From Telmatactis stephensoni (Eukaryota > Cnidaria > Anthozoa > Actiniaria > Isophelliidae), in assembly GCA_029948255.1 (NCBI GenBank), contig JALIZF010001751.1, positions 345,001 through 409,000 of the forward strand: a DNA stretch of 64,000 bases, in the 5' to 3' direction. Both the position numbers and the translations under genes were made by a program. Of the stretch, positions 11,520-22,223 are shown in pieces. Positions within the stretch are counted from its first letter, which is position 1, and each line of letters opens with the position of its first letter. Below the pieces are notes generated by a model. The model had not been told where the DNA came from. It saw only the letters and a program-made list of their open reading frames with translations, and made no database searches.

Positions 11520-12950
11520 TGCGGGAGTGCGGAACGTCAAATATTATTCAAAAAAAGAATTGAAATAAGCGTTTAAAAACCTTTTGTTTTCACGTTTTAC
11601 AGCTGATCGCTTTGTTTTCTTTGATGTGAGTGGGTAACCACGACTGGGTGACCTCGTTTTCATGTATAATAGTTGCCAGGCCTCCACTTGAATTCGGCCA
11701 TTATGAGAACCGTGTATCGAGCATGTTAACAGCACCGAGTGATCCAGACCTAAGATTTTTGACCGCCGAGCTACTGAAGCAAACCAATGACAAAAAGCGT
11801 GTTGAGGTGTACATAAACTATCTAGCGGCATGCAAATTTAACACCCAGTTTAACCTGAATTCAGTTATATGATTTACTCAGGAGGAGGTGCAGGATCTTG
11901 GACAGTGGGCAGCTTCACAAATACATGATCAGCCAACTGAAATTCTACAGGTAATCAAGATGCACCTAAGAAATTGTCGATTCTGATTGGTTGAGGGCAC
12001 TGCAACGAGGGTTTTGAGCTCAAAACATCAGTAAGTTACCTCCTTTTTTACGGTGTTACAAGCTTCAATTCATCCCTTGTTGTATTCTGTATACCGATGC
12101 AGCCCAAACTAGTTCACTCACTAGTCTCCTTTTGAGAGCATTGCAGTTCACTAGGTAACAGAAGTGTAGCAAATTAGGTTTTTTATCTCGGTCTCCTGTA
12201 TATTAAGATTTCAGATTGCGATTGACCGCTAAGGCACCATTTATTGGAGCTCACAAAAATATTTGTTTTAAAAACTGTAGACTTGTCAACTTTAAAAAAA
12301 AAATTACACTTATACTAAAGCTAAACTGTGCCTTGGAGCAAAAGTTTCAAATTGCTTCCCAGCAAGCAATGGAAATAGGTATGACAGTAAAACATAAACA
12401 GAAAAACCCCTTCATGTTATTTATACTCTACACTGATGCAGCTCAAGCCAGTGTTTACTTTGTGTCAGGGGTTAGCTGACACGCCCCTATTTTAAAGTGG
12501 TACTTGTACGAAAATTGCTCCAAACTGAAAACCCTTTTATTCGGGCTGAAGCTTCACTGAAATAAGCTTTGACAACCTAATAATCACTTGCTAAAATATT
12601 TTTCTCATATTCCAAAGGGAAGTACTCAATTTTACCTTTTTGTTTCGTCCGCCATTAATCAGCCTGTCGCACGGCCAAAGAGTTATTGTGTACAGCGGTT
12701 TTACCTGTGAGTACAAAATGACGTCATACAGACAACACGTTCTGTTTCTGGCGTGTCTTCGACTATACATTTTATGTACGATTGTTAGGTGTTTTATCTG
12801 TGTTTTCAGCGTTTTCATAGTGAAACAAATCACTAGAAACGGTGTTATTTTATCTGTGATACCTCGATAATTAATGGATGATTTGAAAGACGACAATTTT
12901 TGCTATCCTGAAAGAATTAGAGCCAATCGCTACGAAGCGAAGAAGTTTTC
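11520..12950. other. Intergenic region between two divergent gene relics
   Basis: The THAP relic leaves to the left and the P2X7-C-like gene to the right, so promoters of both probably lie here. Short ORFs (for example 11630-11872) lack family features. I found no convincing inverted ends. Confidence 0.4.
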
Positions 12951-13762
12951 ATGAACGAGAGAGAAGTTCAAGCCGAACTAGAAGAAGAAGAAATGCTATT
13001 AAAGAGATTTTCCAATGAAATACATCTAGATCAATGGTAAGCAGAAGGTGTGGGAATTGAAGTTCAATAATACTTGCATGAAATAATCAACTTTATTCTG
13101 GTTCTATCTAGGTGCACTTGCTCGATGTGCTCGCTGACTACGGCAACAAAGAAAGAGGAATGTTTTTGCTGTCAGGACATCGACAGATGTAGAGAAAAGT
13201 TACATGAATTCAAAGAAGAATTGGATTGCATAACAGAGCATCCTGGATTTCAGTCTGTTTGCCTAGATAAATGGGTTTTAGAAGCTGCGTCCATTGGCTT
13301 GAAAACCCGGAAAGGACGGAGTTACACGGTGATGAGAGCGAAGAAGCAAACATGTGATTCACAGTAAGTACTATCTTGCGAGCTTTAACGTGTTTAATAT
13401 ATTACAAAACAGGAACATGATATATATATGTACATACTAATGATAAATATAAAGTCTCTCAGCGCTTGTTTTACATTTTGTGTACTGTTATAGCTAAGGC
13501 ATTTCTTTTTTGTTTTATAATAGGTTCTTTAGATCAGTTGCATATCATCAGTTCTTTCGTTTCTTTCGTTTGGGAATACGAGGGAAACTCAAAAAGACTA
13601 CCACTGCCTTGCTGCGTTTACAACGCTATCAGGACTGAATTTCCTTCAGAGGATGGTATTTATAAAGGGTTCTTGGAGGAAGGCAAGGAAGAACAGTCTG
13701 AAGCTGATTCAGAACCTGAATCAGAAGAACTACAACAATTTGAAGAAGACATTGTTGAATAA
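12951..13762 (+). pseudogene. P2X7 C-terminal-like zinc-domain gene
   Basis: Three exons fit consensus splice sites: 12951-13036, 13112-13363 and 13524-13762. The joined Trp codon gives WCTCSMCS, followed by EECFCC, CREKLHEF, CITEHPGFQSVCLDKWVLE and, in exon 3, FFRSVAYHQFFRF and LPLPCCVYNAIRTEFPSE. This Cys-rich arrangement is the P2RX7_C (P2X purinoceptor 7 intracellular-type) zinc domain, which in cnidarians occurs in many copies without the channel. The tail is acidic (DSEPESEELQQFEEDIVE). Exon 3 needs a one-base frame change near 13560-13575, where TTTCGTTTC is repeated, so this copy is probably inactive unless an unseen splice site rescues it. Its biochemical role is unknown; zinc binding is expected. 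Confidence 0.75.
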
Positions 13763-13943
13763 ATGTAAGTCATATACTAATTATATACTAGTCTCATGTA
13801 AGACCAAAATATTTTCGTGTGCTTTTGTATATTCAGTTAAACTTAGTCACGCCGGGCTGGTGGCACTCGGAATGCCGCCATTTCAGGAAATGTGAGCCCG
13901 CCTAATATTTCAGCGGTATACCACAAAATGTCAAAATTTCAAG

Positions 13944-14561
13944 ATGGCGGAACTCATAGTTCGAATGCATGATGTTGTAAAAACTTACATTGAAAACAAC
14001 AGAAATAATTCCTTGGCAACGAAAATTGGAGATGAAGTTTTGCAATTGACACGTGCAGTGATAAAGAAGCACACCTTTGATCCCAATAGGGCATTTAAAT
14101 ATCACTTAGCCCAACCGGCAAGAATGCTTTCGCGAACCGTCGTGTTTTGGCACAAAAAGATTATTCGATTAATGAGGAGAAAATGTACATCTTCACGACC
14201 CTGGACGGTCCATTTTCCATGGAATTTGACAATGGAGGTGTTCGAATGTTTTAAAACTCTAATCCTATCTCAGAAATACGGAGGTGTGATGGTTAAAAAC
14301 ACAGCCTGCATTGAAGAAATCCACATGTATGATGAGGACCAGATATTTGGTAGCTTCAACGACCTAGCTAATATGTACAAATGCAGAATTGATGTGGACA
14401 ACATACTGACTAAAAGGGAAAGGGATGGATCCTTCTGTAAGTTGATAGCTGACGCTGACAATCCTTTAAAATTTCGCTATTCGAAGAAACTTGAAGTCCT
14501 TAAAATAACTGCAAGGTATGGCCATTACAATCGCATTGGTGTGCCACAACACACATTGTAG
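13944..14561 (+). CDS. Hypothetical left-hand gene of the CACG element
   Basis: Open frame of 205 codons starting just inside the left end. The middle (from about 14135 to 14302) lies in the internal inverted repeat shared with the right end. The C-terminal part after 14303 (CIEEIHMYDEDQIFGSFNDL) is unique to this side and looks protein-like. I do not recognise a family. The real gene may start within the repeat, at the ATG 14232 (MEVFECFKTLIL), in which case the N-terminal part of the ORF is chance reading. By analogy with the other two-gene elements here it would be the accessory gene. Confidence 0.35.
   Translation: MAELIVRMHDVVKTYIENNRNNSLATKIGDEVLQLTRAVIKKHTFDPNRAFKYHLAQPARMLSRTVVFWHKKIIRLMRRKCTSSRPWTVHFPWNLTMEVFECFKTLILSQKYGGVMVKNTACIEEIHMYDEDQIFGSFNDLANMYKCRIDVDNILTKRERDGSFCKLIADADNPLKFRYSKKLEVLKITARYGHYNRIGVPQHTL
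14135..14302. repeat. Internal inverted repeat, left copy (~170 bp)
   Basis: Near-identical reverse complement of 19415-19588. Both copies contain an ATG followed by ECFKTLIL-type codons and sit directly upstream of diverging unique coding sequence, as expected for a duplicated promoter/5' exon. Confidence 0.85.
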
Positions 14562-14946
14562 ATAGCAAAACATCGGATCGACCAGTTTAATATCGTCTGG
14601 GAGTTATTCACTTTCTTATTCATATCATGAAAACAGTACTGTAGTTGAAATAGAAAACAAAGATTGTGTTTACAAATATAAAAAACGTTGTTAGTTTGTG
14701 GAAAAAAATTCAATTTTTTTGAATTTTTGCATATTTGTTTTGCTGAAAGACTGCTCAGTTCAACAGTTTGTTCAACCTTTGTAGTTGGTATTTATACATG
14801 TACATTTGTGATGCTTCATTGATAAATGTGAACAGTCTATAAAACTGTATATATTTAACTTTCAAACAGAGACACGTTACTGCCAAATCAAAAAATCTTT
14901 ATTCTAACCATCATGTATGGTCATGCTAGTAAAAGCAGAATATACA

Positions 14947-15268
14947 GTCATTTCAGAAAATGTTGTCACTGCTCTGCCTCAAGCCTAGGCGACTCGACTG
15001 AAAGGGAGTCAACTCAAGGGAGTATGAATAGAAATCACTGAGGCAATAAATTATTTATTCTGAATTATAGTATTGCCAAGGATTGAAAATGAGAAATAAA
15101 CAACAATTTAACGAGGGCCTGGCCCATGCAAAGGTCTGCACAATAAGCTTGATGAATGACTAATTAGATATGCATTTTATAGTCACCTCAATGATTTCTA
15201 CCCATCATCTCTTTTGGTTGAGACGTGTAGGCTTGAGACCATTCAGTGACAATGTTTTTTGAAATGAC
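14947..15268. mobile_element. MITE-like palindrome inserted in the element
   Basis: Inverted ends: GTCATTTCAGAAAATGTTGT at the left pairs with the right end near 15240-15268. Subterminal blocks (GGAGTATGAATAGAAAT versus ATTTCTACCCATCATC) are also inverted. Related to copies at 15384-15650 and 21125-21413. Confidence 0.7.
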
Positions 15269-15383
15269 CGTATTTACAATGGGAAACCATACACTTGCAA
15301 TCAGATGATGTATTTTTCCAAAAATCTACTTTTTCTTCATTTGTGTTATGTGTTTTAATATGAATATTTTGAAAAATACACTT

Positions 15384-15650
15384 GTTTGAAAAATCATTGT
15401 CGCAAGTCAATTATATTGCTTTGAGCATCAAGCCAAGACTGTAATGAATGCTGGTTTTGTGATGGTAATGTATTCAAATCACACTTGCTTCTATAGAACT
15501 AATTACAAAATATGATCATTTTCACATGCTTGTACTTTATTCTGTTGATAACAAGTGTGATTTGAATATATTATCACCATAAAACCAGCATTCATTTCGG
15601 CCTTGGCTTGACGTTTGTTGCTTGACTTGCAACAACGATTTTTGAAATAG
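15384..15650. mobile_element. Second MITE-like palindrome
   Basis: The arms at 15384-15495 and 15545-15650 are inverted copies with about 10-15% differences, including AATGAATGCTGGTTTT. The right end TTTTTGAAATAGGTGTATAT is shared with the copy at 21125-21413, so these are one family. Confidence 0.75.
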
Positions 15651-15694
15651 GTGTATATTAATTCAACTGTTTGCTATGTAGTATATCTCCCTAT

Positions 15695-18600
15695 TTAGGA
15701 CAGTACGCTTAGAAGATTCTTTATATGGGGGTTGAGTTCACCAGACTCAGCCGTTGATTTAATGTACTGGTACAGATCTGATGAGCACATTGAACAGCTC
15801 TGATTTTGGTTAGAGTCAACATTTAAACCACAGTAACAAAATTGAGGCTGGCTGATTTCTTTGGGCACATAGACATCTTTAGATTTTTTGTAACATGAAT
15901 TTAGTGGGTCATTCTTCCTCATCCATACTGTGGAAATATAGTCATGTCTCATGACCTGTTTCCATCTTGTTGTAAGAGTGGAGTGCTTTGCATAATCAGC
16001 TATTCGAACATGCTTTGCTTCTCGCCCTTGCATTGAGTTGATCACAAGACCAACTCCCAGACTTTTATACAACAAATCAGTATGGTATGGTACAGCATAT
16101 CCGATTGTCCAAACAGTTGGTGTGATTTTATTAAGCAGTAAAGAATATGCATTAAAGTATTTCCTGCAACATTCTTTGAGTTCCTGTAAAACTACCTCAT
16201 CTATTGATACACGGCTAAATCTGCTAATGACATCTCTCAGTTGTACCCCAATAAATGCAAATACTGTAATGCGTAGTCTGTCAAAAGGGCTATCATCATC
16301 ATCACTTATAGCCTTTAACAAAAACATGAATTTGTGACAAAAAAGTTTTGTTTCCTTCCCAGTAAACCTGTAATTGAGGGACCCATTTCTACCTTGATGT
16401 AACCACTTTTTTACTTTCTTGTACAGTCTGGATGCTTGTATTTGCTTTAGAACAGAAAAATACCTTGACAACTGGCATTCAGGCAAGTCAGACATCGTAG
16501 TACATGATTTAGGTATTTTACTTTTGGCATGTGCATAATCAATTATAAGCTCATTTAACTGTTGCCAAGCATTATTTGCATTATGCAGAGGTTCTGCATA
16601 TATTTTGTCTACCAAGTGTCCAAGAATTGGTACTTTTTCTTGCCTTGAATTCTGTTCTCTTATGAATTCTAGAATTTTCTTTCTTTTGGTTGACTCGGTG
16701 TAATTCGTCTAGCTCATGTTGCTTTGCTTCAACCTTGGCAGCTACCTCCAGCCTGAAAAATTACAAAATGAAAGTACAATGTGAAGAAACAACATTTATA
16801 ATGGAATGACTTTACTTGTCCTGTTAAAATGTTATATCTAAAAGTAATGCTTTCACAGATTAAGTATTAATTAAAAATTCGCTCTATTGCTTCAGCAGGC
16901 ACAGCAGCCAGATATTTTGACATTGCCCCCTCACAGACTTCCATAGCATAATGACTGAGTAACTATACCAACCAATTAATACACATTAACATTAATGTGC
17001 ATTAATTAACAGGTTTAATTGAGCACCTTTGAAGTGGGGTTCTCTGGGCTAAGTTTTGGCAGGGATGGTTGGTCATTGTAGATTGGGGTGGGGTTAACAT
17101 TGATTTTGAAAAAGTGTGGGGTTAGGGACTATCCCCCAGTCCCACCCTCTCTGCAGTCCCTGATTAAGAATTTATTACCTCTCATTGTAGTCCCAGGGTT
17201 TCCAAGTGCAGTTATCATCTTGCCCAAGAGATCCATTTATTATAATCTTGTTGTCATCATTCACATTTCCAAATGGTGAAAAGTAAAAAGCTGCATTTGA
17301 AAGTTCACCACTGAAAAACGATGCCCATTTCATATCGGATGGTACCATTTCAAATGTAAATTTTACACTGTAATAATTATTATCTCCAGCTGGTAAGGAA
17401 TAAATTTTCCTTTCGATATTTGCAATTTCTGATACCAGATAATTTCTGATACCAGATATTGTCCGTATCTGATCATTGCAATATGAGATTCACTACAGTT
17501 GGCTCCTGCTAAAAGAAAGCATTCCCTCTCACTGGCAATTTGTTCTCCAACATTTATAAATGAAATGATCCAGGATGTAGACTCATCGTCCTTTCCGAAA
17601 GGGGCGCCATCAGCCCCGATAGCGATTCTGAAGTGATATTGCTCACTTCCAAATTTCATGAGAAATGATTGTTCTCCTAGTATCTGATCAATTTGCATGT
17701 ACATAGTAGCAATCTCTTTTAAAAAGGTTTCTAACTCTCTATACACACCCTCAACTTTAAGATCCTCCTCTAAGTCACAACAGAACTCTTCTTTTAAGTC
17801 CTTCACATTTCCTATATCAATTTTTTTGACAAAGTCAATTAATTTGTCATAAGAAATCAATTTAGGCAAGTTTATTTGTGGCATAAATTTAAGGCCAGTT
17901 CTACTTTTCTTTTTGCTACTAGATTTCATTGTTAGGTTTGTCCGTATGTTCTTGTATTGTTCCTTACTAAGGAGCTTTTTTGAATATAAAACTTTTAGAC
18001 TCCGAACTTTATTTTCCAGCCCACTTTCAAAGTCTCTCACATGCTTTTTAACAATTTTAGGTAGTACTTTATTTGCCATCTTTTTTGAGTTCTTTGCATA
18101 ATCAGCTAGTTTAGCCGGTGTTGCTGCATTCACGAGTACTACCCACATGCCATCCAAAGTTGGTGTTTTTTCATCCTTGGTTCCTCCATGGATGCTACTA
18201 CATGCATCTAGTGTTTCTTTTGTTCTCCTTTGGCAAGACCGAGAAGCATCTGGAACTTCATAATGTTCTGAATCATCACTTTTAACTTTTGTGGGATGTT
18301 TTTGCCTCTTCAGAAGTTTTCTGTTGGTTGTACATTTCTTGTTTTCAGCCTCTACTCGCAGGTTTTCAACATCTTTCATCAATATTTTAACCTTGAAGTT
18401 GAAAAAGAAATATCATTAATTTGTTTTAGTATGTCTATAATATTACGTCTTAGTATACCTACAAATTATACATTAATTAATTAACACATCCAATTCCCAT
18501 GTGTGTACAAAAGTCTTCTGTAACATGACTGCAAATTAGTTACACGCCCACATTTCACCAAATGAGGATTGTGGTAGTGAGATCAAAACATCTAAAAACC

Positions 18601-19399
18601 TAAGATAAACAATCAGTGACAACCCTTTAACAAATTATATCTACAAATATCTCTATTTCCCTAACCCCAAATTTGAAGTATTAATTTCAACATTTATGTG
18701 CTTTCTTTATAACTTAATTTCTTAACTCTTAGGAGCTGTCACAAGGGTTGTCAATTACAACTTGTCACATGCAACAGTCCTACAACTTGCTTACAAGTGT
18801 TTTGTGCCACAACAAAAGGTTGCAGATTTTTAAAACATGCTTTAAAACCATATATACCACAGTTTAAGTCTGCTTCCATGCAACACTTGTAAGCTTCTAC
18901 AATGTACTATATGTACATTGGCCTTAATAATTAATCTGAGAGCTTTGTATTGTATCATATCAGCTACCAATAATTTGAAAATATATTCAAAAGTGACATA
19001 ACATAACACATTACATTGCAGTATAAATGAATTTGTCAGAGTACTGAGTAAGTTGAAGGTAGAAGTATCACCTAATTTTAGTATTCAGGTGAGTGTTCTA
19101 TACCACATTGTTGTGCAGAATTTGTTTGATCCAATCTTAATTTTTAAAACTCTATAAATTCTTTCCTAGTCTATATTTGGTATATACAAAATTCATTCAA
19201 TTAAAACAACAATAATAATATAGATACTTGCCTTCTCTTTAAGTTTTTTCAGTTTCTTTTGTTCTTTTTTATACACTTTTGACTGAGCAAGAAACTCCTC
19301 TCTAGTCTGTTTTCTCCTTTGGGAGAGCAGCCCAATGGGAAACTTATCACGGGCTATTGCCTTGTTGCTCCTTGGCCGACTTCTATTTTTTCGGCCCAT
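15695..19399 (-). pseudogene. Putative CMC/Transib-like DDE transposase
   Basis: Spliced minus-strand gene: 19399-19232, 18391-17179, 16752-15695, about 800 aa. Exon 1 (basic, MGRKNRSRPRSNKA then a Lys-rich helix) ends at a GC donor (AAG|GCAAGT) and joins in phase to VKILMKDVENL. Exon 2 carries RIAIGADGAPFGKDDE and WIISFINV, a good RNase H-fold first strand with catalytic-type Asp, then FLLAGANCSESH. Exon 3 carries ITPTVWTIGY and, after about 25 residues, MQGREAKHVRIADYAKHST and MRKNDP; this order mirrors the third-catalytic-Glu region of Chapaev/CMC and Transib/RAG1 enzymes. It ends with a CxC...CxxC cluster. Breaks: a 17-bp exact tandem duplication at 17424-17457 and a one-base shift near 16690. 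Otherwise open. Transposase role is inferred. Confidence 0.6.
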
Positions 19400-19414
19400 C
19401 ACATTTGGCCACCA

Positions 19415-19588
19415 TTTCTGTGTTTTTAACCATCACACCTCCGTATTTCTGAGATAGGATTAGAGTCTTAAAACATTCGAATGCCTCCATTGTCAAATTC
19501 CATGGAAAAAGGACCGTCCAGGGTCATGAAGATGTACATTTTCTCCTCATTAATCGAATAATCTTTTTGTGCCAAAACACGACGGTTC
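19415..19588. repeat. Internal inverted repeat, right copy (~170 bp)
   Basis: Partner of 14135-14302; lies immediately upstream of the start of the minus-strand transposase-like gene. Confidence 0.85.
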
Positions 19589-20092
19589 ATACACGCGTTC
19601 TAGTTGTCCATTTGGGTTTTGTTCGATGCAGTTCGATCTCAGACTTCTATACAAATTTCTGAAAAATACCAACAACCAATTTAAGCCAGACATCTTTGGT
19701 ATAAAAGTTCAAAGTATAATCGAGGTATCCATGGTTTTGAAATTCAAAATAATGTTTTTCTAAAACAGAAATTATATATTTAAAATAACCAACGTTTAAA
19801 ATTAGTACCAGAGAAAAGCACGATTTCCGTACGACAGAAAAAATTATTTTTCATCGCCAAATGTACCTTCAGATCTGTGCAATGGCTAAAACGAAAGCTG
19901 TCCTCTCCAACTTCAGAAAGGCCGCCATCTTGTGTTGAATGGATTTACCGCTGACTAGTAGTTGTCAAAAATATGCATTATTCAACAGACAAAATTTGAA
20001 TTACAATAGGACTCCCGCCATGACGCCATATTGGATCGAAAAGCCACTGACCAAAATGGCGAAATTTTTGAGCCTGCTAGCCCGGCGTGAGT

Positions 20093-21124
20093 GGACAGGG
20101 AAATTTAATAATTTATACCACATAAACTCAATTTAAAAATGTATTGCTACAATCACGGACAAAAATCCTTGAGACAGTTATGAAATCCATATATTTGAGC
20201 TGTTACTTGATTAGGTCGCCTCTTGCTTAGCAGTTATTTATTGAATCCCCCTCCCCCCCAGGTCAATGTTGTACCAGACGATAGCCCATTCTATGGATGA
20301 CATTGTGCACCTACCTACCTACCTAACATTGGTTGAGAGGGGGAGAGGGGAGAACAATAAACTGAAAGTGATGGGTTTACTCAAAAAGCAACATTTTTTT
20401 CGCTTTGCCTTAACATTTTTGTCCGGCATTGTCTATGACATGTTTTGCGCTTTACGGGGGCCAGTTCAAGGGTATACCAAAAAAGGCTCTTGCAAAATGT
20501 TCACATCAAGTGTACATATTTGTACACGAAGTTGTAGATCACAGTCTTAGTGTATGACGGAATATGGGACAAATTAAAATTTCGCAGATTAACTATTAAA
20601 AACGTAGCTATTTCAAACTTCTTAGAAATAGAATAGCAATTCCCACATAAACGCTTAGAGATTGAACGTGGACATTCTTCAAAGATATGAAAGCGATTAG
20701 TTAGGGTTAGATTTCGCTGAAATTGCTGTGCACTCCTTCAACATTTGCAATGCTAAAATTAAGCATTGGTGCTGTTTTCGAGAAACCATCAGAATGGAGG
20801 TGTACGCAAGTATATAGGCATTGGCTTGGATAAAAGAAACAGGCGGTTAACTGCTTAGAAGTCCTGGTACACAAACGTGGAATCAGAGTCCATTTATATT
20901 CTAAGCCTCACAATAATTACCATAATACCATGGCGCGTGGAATATGTTACCAAATGTGTTATGAAATCAAACACTGAATAATAAACAAAACCACTGGTCG
21001 ACGATCGCAAAACGGACATGTTGACAGATACAACCGAGCTATCAAATCCCAAGGGAGTCTAACATGAGGTCCCTTCTTGTGCTAAGTTTTGCGGTGCTGA
21101 TACTAAGTTGAACGTTTTCTTATA
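20093..21124. other. Non-coding, no supported feature
   Basis: Flank of the CACG element. Short ORFs such as 20266-20550 show no family signature. Confidence 0.4.
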
Positions 21125-21413
21125 TATATACCTATTTCAATTAATGTTGTCGGCAAAAGCTTACGCGACTCACCCGAAAGGGAGTATGGGTAGAAATGAG
21201 TAAAGCTATAAAACCACATAAATCAGCCATTCGACAACTCAAAAGAGCTTACCTTGACCTTAAATACTAAAGAACTTCACTTGCTAATGCTCAAATCAAG
21301 ACCAAACCTGAAAAGAGAGTGATTTTTTACCTAATACCCATACTCCTTTTCGGCCTTGTCGCGTAGGCTTGAGACCTCTCGTACGACAACCTTTTTTGAA
21401 ATAGGTGTATATG
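21125..21413. mobile_element. Third MITE-like palindrome
   Basis: Inverted ends near ATACCTATTTCAA and its partner TTGAAATAGGTGTATAT. The inner blocks with GGAGTATGGGTAG and TACCCATACTCC are also inverted. Same family as the palindromes inside 13848-20089, but outside that element. Confidence 0.75.
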
Positions 21414-21972
21414 TGGGTGTTTGTACCTATATAAACGGTTCTAACTCGGTTAACTTCATTCAAATATTGTATCTTTGAAATAAAATCACGATTAACAAGC
21501 CATCTTATCGGTTAACAGCCAGTCTTTTCTATAAGTAGATATCAGTCAGTTCTTCTCTAGAGAAAAGTGGTGTAGATCGTTTGTTAACCGTTGAAAACAA
21601 AATCAATGAGGTTGTGAATCGTGTGAAATCTTAGTTTACCTGAAAGCTAACATATTGACAATTTGAAAGAGTTCCTTTGAGGTTTTATTATAAAGAGAAT
21701 CAAAATTTTTTGCCTGCTCAAATCAAATTCCTCTATGTACAGCATGTAACACGATAAACTGACATGTCACGCAATGTCCAGAGGAATTGTAACGCGCGCG
21801 CGTAGCCCTGGTCTAAAAAAATATGTAGCGCTTTTTAGATATTCGTTAAATGTTAGATTAAAAAACAGACTTTTATTGAAAAAACGATGTTAATATTTGG
21901 TTCTTTGTCCTTTAGAAGCAACCATAAGACTCCTGTTACTGGATTTATAATCTTATCTATTTTAGTAACTGT

Positions 21973-22091
21973 AGGTTTTTTTATACAAGAAATACACGAG
22001 TAAACACACTACAGAAGTTCTGCTGTCTGTGTCTTTTTATTCCTCTCCCCAAAGACCCCCTCACGTGATCAAGATCACACAGGAAACCCAC
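21973..22091 (-). repeat. Probable gypsy 3' LTR
   Basis: On the minus strand a purine tract (AAGAAGGGGAG at about 22095-22107) is followed by TGTGTGGG and, about 119 bases on, by CCTACA. This fits a polypurine tract plus a short TG...CA LTR. The 5' LTR is missing because the element is truncated, so the boundaries cannot be confirmed. Confidence 0.4.
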
Positions 22092-22223
22092 ACATCTCCC
22101 CTTCTTACAAAGAAATGTTGAGCATGCCATCTATACCAACTAAACTTAAGAACAACAACAATAATAAATGTCCAAATGTTCAAATAATGTTCAAACAAAT
22201 AAAGTTGTAAATAAAGTTGTAAA

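Larger units (their letters stand above)
13848..20089. mobile_element. 6.2-kb CACG-ended transposon, CMC/Transib-like
   Basis: Termini are CACGCCGGGCT in inverted orientation at both ends, with 11 bp perfect and weaker similarity beyond. The flanks are AGT at 13845-13847 and AGT at 20090-20092, a 3-bp target duplication. A second, internal inverted pair of about 170 bp (14135-14302 versus 19415-19588) is nearly identical and covers the 5' regions of genes pointing inward. The main gene (minus, 15695-19399) encodes a DDE-like protein. CAC-type ends with 3-bp duplications fit CMC (EnSpm/Chapaev-related) elements. The superfamily is inference from motif order. Confidence 0.7.
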
